From Streptosporangium subroseum (GTDB lineage Bacteria > Actinomycetota > Actinomycetes > Streptosporangiales > Streptosporangiaceae): DNA of 64,000 nucleotides. The notes under the pieces were generated by a model. That model made no database searches, was not told where the DNA came from, and worked only from the letters and a program-made list of their open reading frames with translations. Shown here piece by piece: positions 29,654 to 37,214 of the stretch (position 1 is the stretch's first letter; every line of letters starts with the position of its first letter). A program made the position numbers and the translations under genes. Where the stretch lies: contig NZ_FZOD01000027.1 in assembly GCF_900188345.1 (NCBI RefSeq), positions 43,221-107,220 on the forward strand. The letters run 5' to 3'.

Positions 29654-30603
29654 CGAAGACATCCCTTCGCACGTTCGTGGGGAAGTTCGGCGTTCCGGAG
29701 CAGCCCGATCCGCCACACCCCGTCGTCGCCCCGCCGCACTCCGGCGGACTGGAAGAAGGGCTTCCGGGTCCACACCGGCTGTCTGGGGACCGCCTTGCCC
29801 GTCGCGGAGTCCAGCAGGCGCATCCCGGACTCGTCCATGCACACGTTCAGCTCCCCCCCTGAACCGTTGACCGAACCGACGTTCAGCTTGTACAGCCGGA
29901 CGGTCCCGCGCACCGATCGCCGCTGGTCCAGAAACTCCTGCACCCACGCGTTCGCGTCCTTGACCGCCTTGTTCTCGACGGTCTCGAGATAGGCGACGTC
30001 CCGGCCCCCGGTGACGACGGCCCTGAACATCCCTTCCTGAAGGTCGCGGAAGGCATTGATCATTTTGATGGCGTCCTGGTCGGGAGCGGCGGGCCACTCG
30101 ACCACCATCCGCACCCCGGGCGCGACCTGGACCGTCTCCACCCTCGGCGTGGGCACGGCCTGTTGCGAGGACGGCTGGGGAGACGCCGGGGAACCGGCGT
30201 CGGCCGGGAGATCGATCGGGGTGAACGGCTGAGCGGCCGACGGGGAACAGCCCGTCAGCACGACCAGGGTCAGCGCGGTCACAGCACGCACACCGATCAC
30301 GCTAAAAGCGCGCTCCGTACGGAACCACCGATATGCACGAATCGGCATGGCCGCACGCCCGCCCTTCGCCCGACGGCCCGTCACGACCTCATACGCACCG
30401 CTCGCCCGATCGCCCGTCACGACCTCACACACGCCGCTCATCCGGCGGTCCCTCACGACCTCATACACACCGCTCGCCCGATGACCCGTCACGACCTCAC
30501 ACACGCCGCTCGACCGGCGATCCCTCACGGCGTCGTGCGATCTTCCCGTCCGGTCGTCGGTCCCCGTCTCCGCCTCGGGCCTCGGCCCCGTTCGCCCGGT
30601 CAT
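29650..30603 (-). CDS. Putative lipoprotein with repeat-bearing N-terminal extension
   Basis: From ATG 30603, which overlaps the stop of the LysM-BTAD gene (ATGA), the frame encodes 317 residues. Residues about 25-80 are a tandem array of a 12-residue unit (consensus RRxSGVYEVVTG). A hydrophobic segment and lipobox VVLTGC follow at about 115-130, then a soluble domain with no recognised family (VRMVVEWPAAPDQD, GTVRLYKLNVGS). A lipoprotein signal should be N-terminal, so translation may really begin at ATG 30348 (MPIRAYRWFRTERAF), giving 232 residues and leaving the repeats untranslated. The protein probably supports the pilus at the cell surface. Confidence 0.6.
   Translation of the reverse strand: MTGRTGPRPEAETGTDDRTGRSHDAVRDRRSSGVCEVVTGHRASGVYEVVRDRRMSGVCEVVTGDRASGAYEVVTGRRAKGGRAAMPIRAYRWFRTERAFSVIGVRAVTALTLVVLTGCSPSAAQPFTPIDLPADAGSPASPQPSSQQAVPTPRVETVQVAPGVRMVVEWPAAPDQDAIKMINAFRDLQEGMFRAVVTGGRDVAYLETVENKAVKDANAWVQEFLDQRRSVRGTVRLYKLNVGSVNGSGGELNVCMDESGMRLLDSATGKAVPRQPVWTRKPFFQSAGVRRGDDGVWRIGLLRNAELPHERAKGCLR
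30381..30535. repeat. Tandem repeat, 36-bp unit, about 4.3 copies
   Basis: TCACG(A/G)C starts at 30381, 30417, 30453, 30489 and 30525, an exact 36-bp period with diverged copies that alternate in type (1 like 3, 2 like 4). On the minus strand it encodes a 12-residue repeat in the lipoprotein reading frame. Confidence 0.85.
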
Positions 30604-33467
30604 GCCGTCGGCGCCGAGCGCATCCGCCACGAGGGCAGGAGCTCGTCGATGAGGGCCTCGGTCTCCGGAGCCATCCCGCCACCGTACGGATGGGAGGCGG
30701 CCCGCCGGTGCAGGGCGTCGGCCACCGCTGCCAGCCTGCCGGGATCGGAGGTCAGATGGGTGGCCCGCAGCAGGTCCCGCCAGAGGCCCTCGTCGTCGGC
30801 GGCCAGCAGCAGCCCCGCCCGCACCGCCGCCACGGCCTCGTCGGCCTCGCCATGGGCCAGCCGTACCTCGCAGAGCCGATGTGCGGCGTCCGCGACGCCC
30901 GCGATCACGTTGTACTCCAGGTCGTCGGCGGCCAGCCAGGTGTAGCGACCGCGCGGGCGGCCGTTCAGCAGCGGGCCCCGTACCAGGCTCAGAGCCTCGT
31001 CCAGGAGCCGGGCGCGACCGGTGGGGTCGTTGTGGGACCTGCGGACGAGGTCGCGGAAGAGCATCCAGTCGGTCCTCACCTCGGGGCCCAGCCGGAGCCG
31101 CCCGGATTCGTCGGCGTAGAGGTTGGGCCGCCCCTCGCCGTCGGTGCCCAGCCAGGCGACGACCCTGGCGATCGTGGCGTCCCTGACCACGGACTGCACC
31201 CCGCGCGGCCAGAGGATGCCGCCGAGCACGACGGGGTGGACGCCGCCGGGATGGGTCGCCAGGTAGACGACCGTCTCGACGGCGAGCGCCGCCCGGCCCT
31301 CCTCCAGGGGCGGCGGGCCGGTGATCTCGATCGAGCCCAGGATCCGGACCTCGACCGAGGGCGTCTGGGTGACCGGCTCCGCCTCGTCGAGCAGGGGCTC
31401 CCCCTCGAATCGCCCGGCCGTCGTGAACAGGTCGATCAGTGCCTGGTACTGGCGGCGGGGCAGCAGTTGAGCGTCCACCTCGAACCCGAGCACGTCCACC
31501 GCGGCCCGGTCGTCCTCGCCGATCCTCCAGTTCCAGGTGGCGTGCGGGACGTCGCCCGCGATCACGTATCCGGCGGCCGTGCGGGTGCCCTTCCTGCCGA
31601 GCATCGCCAGGCGGTGGCCCTCCTCGGCGTTCGGGGCGATCGCGGACAGCAGGTAGTGCGGCGGCCAGGCCGGGTCGGTGGCGCGTCCGTGGATCCGGCC
31701 GGTCAGCACCTCGCCGCCGGAGCCGCGATCACCGGCCTTGGCCTCCAGCTCGGGCAGGATCTCGGCCAGGCTTCCCACGCATCTGATCCTTTCGGGGGCG
31801 ATCACGGTCAGCTCCTCGCCGAAGCCGACGAGCGTGATGAGCATCCGATCCGACCAGCGGTTGGTGGCCAGCTCCACCGCGAGCGCGGCGAGGGCGGCGG
31901 TGGACTGGGGGCCCTTGATGCTGATCAGCCCGTGGGCGGCCTCCAGGTCGACGAGCACCCTGCCCTCACCGTTGGAGCCCAGCGAGACCAGGCCCGGATA
32001 CGGCGCGGGCGCGTCGGCGAGGGCCTGCTCGTCGAGCATCCGGCCCTCGTGCGCCGGGAGCCGCCACACCTGGCCGCCGTCGTGGGCGGTCCAGGGCGTG
32101 GGGGCCTCGGGGTCGGGTGGGTGGATCCACAGGTCGAGGGTCTGCGAGGACAGGTGGGCGGCGTAGATCGTGGGCGGAATCCGGTTCTCGGCCGCGAGGG
32201 ATCTGCCGAGAAACCGGAGCCCGATGTCCAGCATCCGGCTGCCCGGGGCGTCGGCGCCGAGCCGGAGCGCGACTTCGGCCTGGGCGGCGTCGTCCCTCGG
32301 CCGGGTGATCCGGTGCCCGAAGGCCCGATGCCAGAGCTGCTCCCTGCGCCTGCGGCCGAGCGCCGCCAGCAGCCCCGCCGCCGCCAGTGAGGCGCCCGCC
32401 AGATAGTCGAGCATCCCCAGCTCGATGCCCTGCCCGGCGTTCTGTCCCGGGTTCTGTCCGGCGTTCTGCCCCGGGTTCTGCCCAGTGTTCTGTCCCGGGT
32501 TCTGCCCGGGAGGGCCGGGGTCGACCACCTTTCCCGGGTCCCGGCGCTCGGCGGGACCGCTCTCCTTGCCTCCGGACCCGCCCTCGGGAATGACGGAGGT
32601 GTCCGGGGAGACGGAGACCTCGGGCGGGGACTCCGCGGGAAGGGCCGAGCGGCCGGGGGTGAAGGTCTGGGTGCGGCCGTCCAGTTCGGCGGGTTTGGTG
32701 CGGTGGTCCTTGAGGGTGTCGTCACGAGGCTGGGATGCCGGGACGACGTGGATGTTCCTGGCGTCGTCCGGCATGTCCAGCACCCAGCCGGGCCTGATCA
32801 GGTCGGCCATGTGGAGACGGCTGCCGTCAGGCTGCTCCTTGTGCTGGTTGAGCTGGTAGATCTCCGGATAGCGCCGCCCGTCGCCGAGGCACTTCTCCGC
32901 GATCTCCCACAGGCTCTCGTGGTGCCGTCCGTGCGGCGGCTGCACCACGTAGACCTTCTTGGCCTTCTCCACCGAGACCAGCGGCGCCCGCTCCTCGCCG
33001 ACCGGCGCGGACATCGCGTACAGGGCGGCCGAGACGGTGGCCGGGCGGGCGGGCGGGCCGGTCAGTTTCGCGATCGGCACGACCACCGCCGACACGGTGA
33101 ACAGCAGCAGGGCGGCCGAGACCAGCCGGTTGGCGAGCAGCTGGGTGCCCCCGGAGAGCGGCACCCTGGCCGGCATGCCGACCCGGCGCAGCCCGGCGTA
33201 GATCTCGACGATCACGCAGACGACCAGCTGCGCCCACGCGAGCCAGACCAGCAGCACGAGGATCGCGGTGATCGTGCTCGTGCCCACCTGGCTGGTCAGC
33301 AGGTCGAGGTTAAGCAACTCGGGTGGGAGTGGCGGCCCGGCCAGCCGGAGCAGCGCGTAGGGGACTCCGGCGATGAGTGCGGCCAGGACGACCAGCGCGC
33401 CGAGTCCGGCCATCAGGTCGCCCAGGGTGCGCTTGGGCTTGATACGCATGGGCTGTCGCGTGGGCAT
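30600..33467 (-). CDS. Membrane-spanning LysM / BTAD regulator of the Tad locus
   Basis: A 955-residue protein. Three membrane helices (about 18-42, 62-90 and 110-130) precede a LysM-like wall-binding domain (about 168-230, VVQPPHGRHHESLWEIAEK...YPEIYQLNQ). A Pro-rich linker with an imperfect PGQN(P/T/A)GQN array (about 319-351) leads to a fourth helix (about 352-372). The cytoplasmic part ends in a winged-helix plus BTAD region (about 700-940, VEVRILGSIEI...AADDLEYNVIAGVADAAHRLCEVRLA). Helix count puts LysM outside and BTAD inside. ATG 33467 has AGGGAGGGAG before it; ATG 33503 has none. Such LysM-BTAD proteins accompany actinobacterial Tad genes; transcriptional control by wall sensing is inference. 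Confidence 0.75.
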   Translation of the reverse strand: MPTRQPMRIKPKRTLGDLMAGLGALVVLAALIAGVPYALLRLAGPPLPPELLNLDLLTSQVGTSTITAILVLLVWLAWAQLVVCVIVEIYAGLRRVGMPARVPLSGGTQLLANRLVSAALLLFTVSAVVVPIAKLTGPPARPATVSAALYAMSAPVGEERAPLVSVEKAKKVYVVQPPHGRHHESLWEIAEKCLGDGRRYPEIYQLNQHKEQPDGSRLHMADLIRPGWVLDMPDDARNIHVVPASQPRDDTLKDHRTKPAELDGRTQTFTPGRSALPAESPPEVSVSPDTSVIPEGGSGGKESGPAERRDPGKVVDPGPPGQNPGQNTGQNPGQNAGQNPGQNAGQGIELGMLDYLAGASLAAAGLLAALGRRRREQLWHRAFGHRITRPRDDAAQAEVALRLGADAPGSRMLDIGLRFLGRSLAAENRIPPTIYAAHLSSQTLDLWIHPPDPEAPTPWTAHDGGQVWRLPAHEGRMLDEQALADAPAPYPGLVSLGSNGEGRVLVDLEAAHGLISIKGPQSTAALAALAVELATNRWSDRMLITLVGFGEELTVIAPERIRCVGSLAEILPELEAKAGDRGSGGEVLTGRIHGRATDPAWPPHYLLSAIAPNAEEGHRLAMLGRKGTRTAAGYVIAGDVPHATWNWRIGEDDRAAVDVLGFEVDAQLLPRRQYQALIDLFTTAGRFEGEPLLDEAEPVTQTPSVEVRILGSIEITGPPPLEEGRAALAVETVVYLATHPGGVHPVVLGGILWPRGVQSVVRDATIARVVAWLGTDGEGRPNLYADESGRLRLGPEVRTDWMLFRDLVRRSHNDPTGRARLLDEALSLVRGPLLNGRPRGRYTWLAADDLEYNVIAGVADAAHRLCEVRLAHGEADEAVAAVRAGLLLAADDEGLWRDLLRATHLTSDPGRLAAVADALHRRAASHPYGGGMAPETEALIDELLPSWRMRSAPTA

Positions 33468-33519
33468 TTCTCTCCCTCCCTGTCCAGATTCGTGGTCGGT
33501 CATCCGGTGAGCCAGCGGT

Positions 33520-34137
33520 TCACGGCAATTGGTCTTCCCCGGTATCCGGACCGGCGGTGGCCGTGGCCTCCATCTCCGCGCCGGAGAAGCCGAAGGCGGC
33601 GAGAAAGAACGCCTTCCAGCTGACGGAGACGTTCACCGTGACCTGGGCCCGGCCTTGGTCGACCGTGCACTTGGGGGGCTGGATGTCGTCGCCGTCGTGG
33701 GCGGAGACGATCTCCTCGGCCTTGTCGCAGACCGTGTCGTCCTCCAGCAGCCTGGCCTGGCCGGTGGCACGGAGATACTCGACGTCGATCTGGTCGGCGG
33801 CGGCCCTGGCGGCCTGCTCGGCGACGTCGGCGGCGCGCAGCCGGGCGTTGATGGCCGCTCCGCCGTCCACCAGGAGCCCCGCCAGCAGGAAGACCACCAC
33901 CGAGAAGATCACCGTGAAGATCGACATCGACCCCCGGTCAGCGCGGCAACTCCCCCCGGCGCCCACCCGCGCGGGCGAGCCGGAGACACGCGGCAGCGCT
34001 TTCCCCGTTTCGACCCGCTCTCCCAGCCCTGTGGATCCGCCGAAGGCACGCGACAGCGTCTCCCCCGGGTCGACACGCCCCTTCGGACATGCGGGTCCAC
34101 CGGAAGCACGCGGCGTTCTGCCTTCGGGGGGATTCAA
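33520..34137 (-). CDS. TadE/TadG-like pseudopilin with repetitive N-terminus
   Basis: From ATG 34137 (ATGA overlap with the upstream stop) the frame gives 205 residues. The last 135 hold the functional part: a prepilin-like membrane helix (SIFTVIFSVVVFLLAGLLVDGG) followed by NARLRAADVAEQAARAAADQID, typical of TadE/TadG-like proteins with a Flp-type N-terminus. The first 65 residues are a low-complexity run of a diverged 20-residue repeat (about SGGPA..GRVDPGETLSRA). An internal start near MSIFTV (33928) is a real alternative. The protein likely sits in the membrane as a minor pilus subunit. Confidence 0.68.
   Translation of the reverse strand: MNPPEGRTPRASGGPACPKGRVDPGETLSRAFGGSTGLGERVETGKALPRVSGSPARVGAGGSCRADRGSMSIFTVIFSVVVFLLAGLLVDGGAAINARLRAADVAEQAARAAADQIDVEYLRATGQARLLEDDTVCDKAEEIVSAHDGDDIQPPKCTVDQGRAQVTVNVSVSWKAFFLAAFGFSGAEMEATATAGPDTGEDQLP
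33979..34113. repeat. Tandem repeat, 60-bp unit, about 2.3 copies
   Basis: (G/A)CCG(G/A)A(G/A)(A/G)CACGCG starts at 33979, 34039 and 34099, an exact 60-bp step. It lies inside the N-terminal coding part of the TadG-like gene and gives a 20-residue peptide repeat. Confidence 0.7.
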
Positions 34138-34742
34138 TTCTCGACCCTCCGGTACAGCTCAAGCGGGACCACCGAGTCACCCGTCATCTCCTTGGCCGCG
34201 CCGAAGCCGAGAAATGCCAGGTCCAGCGAGCAGGTCACCTGAGCCCTGACCCGGCCGCCCTCCTCCCATTCCGAACCTTCCAGGCTGACCTCCGGCTCGC
34301 ACTCACCCGACAGCGCGTCCTTGGCGGCCTCATCGGCTGCGGTCTCGGCGTCGGACCGCGTGCGTTCCACCGAGGCGGCCCTGGCGGCGTCCCTGGCCGC
34401 TCCGTTGACCTCGCCCTGAGCCTCCACCATCCTTCCCGCACCGACCAGGAAGAGCAGGAACAGCAGGAAGACCGGGGCGAGCAGCACCGTCTCCGCGCTC
34501 AGCGACCCGCGTTCGCCCTCACGCCACAGGCGTCCACGCCCCTGTCCGCGCCCCTGTCCGTGCCTGCGGTCACGCTCCCGGTCGCGTCCGTGACCGCGCC
34601 CCCGGTCGCGTCCGTGTCCGCAGTCGTGATCGTGCTCCCGGTCGCGCGCCCGATCGCATCCGTGATCACGTGTCCCTTCGGAGCCGTGATCACGTCCGTG
34701 GACAAGGGCGCGACGGGAGAGAGCTCGGAGGATCACGGGCAT
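34134..34742 (-). CDS. TadE-like pseudopilin with His/Arg/Asp-rich N-terminus
   Basis: A 202-residue frame. The C-terminal 130 residues look like a TadE-type pseudopilin: GERGSLSAETVLLAPVFLLF with the glutamate after the presumed processing glycine, a membrane helix, and then EVNGAARDAARAASVERT. The first 70 residues (RDHGSEGTRDHGC, GHGRDRGRG and similar) are low complexity and encoded by a GC-rich short repeat. ATG 34742 overlaps the upstream gene by 10 bases. The true start may lie just before the GERGS segment, but no good internal ATG or GTG with a ribosome site is obvious. Confidence 0.65.
   Translation of the reverse strand: MPVILRALSRRALVHGRDHGSEGTRDHGCDRARDREHDHDCGHGRDRGRGHGRDRERDRRHGQGRGQGRGRLWREGERGSLSAETVLLAPVFLLFLLFLVGAGRMVEAQGEVNGAARDAARAASVERTRSDAETAADEAAKDALSGECEPEVSLEGSEWEEGGRVRAQVTCSLDLAFLGFGAAKEMTGDSVVPLELYRRVEN
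34530..34705. repeat. Low-complexity short repeat rich in GTCCGTG / GGTCGCG
   Basis: Irregular iteration of CGGTCGCGTCCGTG-like and CGTGATC(A/G) words over about 175 bp inside the 5' part of the TadE-like gene. It encodes a His/Arg/Asp/Gly-rich run on the minus strand. Confidence 0.55.
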
Positions 34743-35182
34743 TCCTCACCGCCGCCGTCCTCATCGGGACGGAAGCACTCGATGGGACCGCCGAAGCGGG
34801 AGGTGATGGTGAACGTCGTGGAGGGCAGCAGCGGGACGACCTGAACCGCCGTGGCGGTGATCTCGACGCCTCGCCGGTCACCCTCCTGCCACGTCTCGAC
34901 CGTGGCGCCGTCGAGAAGCTTCGGGCCGATGGCCTGAAGGATCTCGTCGGCCCGCTCCTTCGCGTCGGTCTCCCAGCTGTCCGAGTCGATCCGGGCGAGC
35001 CGTGCCCCTTCCCTGGCCGCGGCGTCGGCCACCTGCCGACCGTGGAACCACAGGGCCGACTGCACGATGAGCAGGATCACGGCCAGCACGATCGGCATGA
35101 TGATCGCCAGTTCGACGACGGTCGCGCCTCGCTCCCGGTCGCTACCCCTGGTCGCCGACCTCACCGCCGCCGTCACCGCCAC
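34733..35182 (-). CDS. TadE family pseudopilin
   Basis: A 149-residue protein with a clean TadE layout: a short basic start, RGATVVELAIIMPIVLAVIL (prepilin-like cleavage glycine, then the glutamate and a membrane helix) and FHGRQVADAAAREGARLAR. The C-terminal half is extracytoplasmic with two cysteines (PIECFRPDE, GGEECP). It overlaps the Flp pilin gene by 41 bases and the next TadE-like gene by 10, so the three are tightly coupled. Confidence 0.82.
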   Translation of the reverse strand: MAVTAAVRSATRGSDRERGATVVELAIIMPIVLAVILLIVQSALWFHGRQVADAAAREGARLARIDSDSWETDAKERADEILQAIGPKLLDGATVETWQEGDRRGVEITATAVQVVPLLPSTTFTITSRFGGPIECFRPDEDGGGEECP

Positions 35183-35396
35183 CGCCGCCGCCGCCGAACT
35201 GGTTCTCGATCTCGCCCTGTTTCCCCTCGACCAGGGTCTTGATGAGGGTGGCGAGGCCGAGCGCCACCCCGGCGATGATGGCCGTGATGATGACCCACTC
35301 GACGGCGGAGGCTCCCCGGGTGGGGGCGTTGCGGGCCTTCTCGATCCGTACGTTCAGGAAGGCGACCGTATAGACGATCCACGGATGGCTCAGCAT
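35142..35396 (-). CDS. Flp-type pilin
   Basis: An 84-residue prepilin: a 28-residue leader, then RG/ASAVEWVIITAIIAGVALG, where cleavage after the glycine leaves the expected glutamate at position 5 followed by an aromatic residue, and a single helix that would form the filament core. The tail is short, ending in a glycine run (GGGGGGGDGGG) encoded by a CCGCCGCC-type stretch that could vary in length. It starts 2 bp after the TadC gene. It is the likely major subunit of the pilus. No prepilin peptidase gene is in the window. Confidence 0.78.
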   Translation of the reverse strand: MLSHPWIVYTVAFLNVRIEKARNAPTRGASAVEWVIITAIIAGVALGLATLIKTLVEGKQGEIENQFGGGGGGGDGGGEVGDQG

Positions 35397-35398
35397 GG

Positions 35399-36334
35399 TC
35401 AGGACCCCAACATCTTCATAGCGGCCGGGAAACTCAGAAAGATCACGAAGCCCGCGCAGAGCAGGAGCTGGGCGACGAGCATCGACTGGGACCGCTCGCC
35501 CGCCTTCCCCTCCACCTCGGCGAGCTCACGCCGCCGCATGGTCGCGGCGCGGGCGGTCAGGGACGAGCGGACCTTGGCGCCGTCGTCGGCGACCAGTCCG
35601 AGTGCGGCGGACAGGTCGCGCAGCTCGTCGACGTTGATCTCGTCGCCGAGCTGGCCGAGTGCCTGCCAGGGGGTGATGCCGACGATCCTGGCGTTGCCGA
35701 GCGCCTCGCGGATCCGGGACATCGCCCAGTTGGCCCCCTCGTCGTCGGGCCCGGGACTGCCCACGGAGACCGCCATCATGAGCGCCTCGGGCACGCCGCG
35801 CCCACCCGCGAGGTTCATCGCCACCAGGTCCAGGAAGGAGCCGACGACGTGCCGGAAGTCGCGGCGCATCCGGGCGGCGTCCCGTTTGATCTGCAGGTCG
35901 GGCAGGACGAAGAAGAGTCCGGCGACGATGAGCGCGGCCCACAGCGGGATGGTGAGCGAGACGCCCCACTCCATCAGCACCAGCCAGCCGATCAGCAAGG
36001 GGAAGGCCAGCAGTCCGGACACCGCCAGCAGCACCTTCGTCGCCAGGAAGCCCTCGAACGACTTGCCGAGCAGTGCCAGATCCGCCCTGGCCGAGCGGAC
36101 CTCCCAGCCCCTGGCCGCGTAGAAGCGGGCCAGCCGTACGCCCAGATTCCGCCGGAACGCGCTGACCTCCTCGTCGGGCAGGATGAGCCGCGTGATGGAG
36201 GCGTTTGTCCCCTCCCTGGCCGCGTCCAGCGCCAGCAGCCGCGTCACCAGCCCGGGGCGGGCCGGGAACAGCGCCCGTATCAGCAGGAAGAGGCCCAGTC
36301 CGAGCACCGATCCGGCGAGCAGTTCCTCAGTCAT
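35399..36334 (-). CDS. tadC: TadC-like type II/IV secretion platform protein
   Basis: A 311-residue inner-membrane protein of the GspF/TadC family with helices near the N-terminus, two mid-protein (LLAVSGLLAFPLLIGWLVLM and SLTIPLWAALIVAGLFFVLP) and a last one (LVAQLLLCAGFVIFLSFPAAM). The cytoplasmic segment RRDFRHVVGSFLDLVAMNLAGGRGVPEAL is typical. ATG 36334 is preceded by GGAGGTGAGG; a GTG four codons upstream has no space for a ribosome site. It overlaps tadB by 8 bases. It forms the platform on which the pilus is built. Confidence 0.88.
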   Translation of the reverse strand: MTEELLAGSVLGLGLFLLIRALFPARPGLVTRLLALDAAREGTNASITRLILPDEEVSAFRRNLGVRLARFYAARGWEVRSARADLALLGKSFEGFLATKVLLAVSGLLAFPLLIGWLVLMEWGVSLTIPLWAALIVAGLFFVLPDLQIKRDAARMRRDFRHVVGSFLDLVAMNLAGGRGVPEALMMAVSVGSPGPDDEGANWAMSRIREALGNARIVGITPWQALGQLGDEINVDELRDLSAALGLVADDGAKVRSSLTARAATMRRRELAEVEGKAGERSQSMLVAQLLLCAGFVIFLSFPAAMKMLGS

Positions 36335-37214
36335 CGCGCACCTCACCTCCGGAGGGCAGGCCCAGCAGGCGGGCGGGCTTGTCGAAGCGGGCCAGGCGGC
36401 GCATCCAGGCGAACCCGGCGCCGAAGAACGCGGCGACCACCACGAGCACGGCCTGTCCGAGGGTGTTGTCGTACTCCTCGACGTAGGAGGGGTTGAACAC
36501 GACCAGCAGGGCGGCGAAGGCGACGGCCGTACCGACCACGATCTGTGCGCTGCGCCGGGTGGAGCGACGCTCCGCCTCGACCCGGCGGCGCATGTCGAGC
36601 TCCTCGCGGGCCGATACGGCCAGCGCCCCGAGCACGTCGCGCAGGCCGGGGCCGCGCAGTTTGGAGTTGAGGATCAGGGCGGCCACGACCAGGTCCGCCG
36701 AGGGGTCGTCGAGCTCGTCGGCGAACAGCCGGAGCGCGTCGGGCAGCGCCATCCGGGTGCGCAGGCGGTCGACCAGCGCCAGCAGGTGCGGGCGGAGCGT
36801 GGGGGCCGCGGCCCGGATCGAGGACGGGATCGCCTGTTCCAGACCGGCGGCTCCGGCGATGGTGTCGCGGAGCGACTCGGTCCAGGCGGCCAGTCCCTCC
36901 AGCTGCCGCATCGCGGTGCGTTCGGAGGCCGCGCCGCCGGAGAGGCCCCGCCATCCGATCGCCAGCAGCACGGCTCCCACCGCCATGACCGGCCATCCGG
37001 TCACCACGAGCACGACCACCCCGGCGATGGCGCCCACGGCGGAGCGGGTGGACAGCGCCCGGACGAACTCGCGCCTGCCGGCCTTCCTGCTCGGGGTGGC
37101 CTGCCGGGGACGCATGCCGTACAGGGCGATGACGAGCAGGAACAGCCCGGCGCCCACCGCGATCCCGGAGAGCAGCACCAGCGGGTCGAACAGTCCCGGC
37201 GGGATGGGGATCAT
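36327..37214 (-). CDS. tadB: TadB-like secretion platform protein
   Basis: A 295-residue GspF-family protein, partner of TadC. Helices are seen near residues 12-33, 60-90, 228-245 and 255-275. The cytoplasmic domain has the usual LEGLAAWTESLRDTIAGAAGLEQAI and LNSKLRGPGLRDVLGALAVSAREELDMRRRVEAERRSTRRSA. It overlaps tadA as ATGA (37211-37214). Confidence 0.9.
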   Translation of the reverse strand: MIPIPPGLFDPLVLLSGIAVGAGLFLLVIALYGMRPRQATPSRKAGRREFVRALSTRSAVGAIAGVVVLVVTGWPVMAVGAVLLAIGWRGLSGGAASERTAMRQLEGLAAWTESLRDTIAGAAGLEQAIPSSIRAAAPTLRPHLLALVDRLRTRMALPDALRLFADELDDPSADLVVAALILNSKLRGPGLRDVLGALAVSAREELDMRRRVEAERRSTRRSAQIVVGTAVAFAALLVVFNPSYVEEYDNTLGQAVLVVVAAFFGAGFAWMRRLARFDKPARLLGLPSGGEVRDD

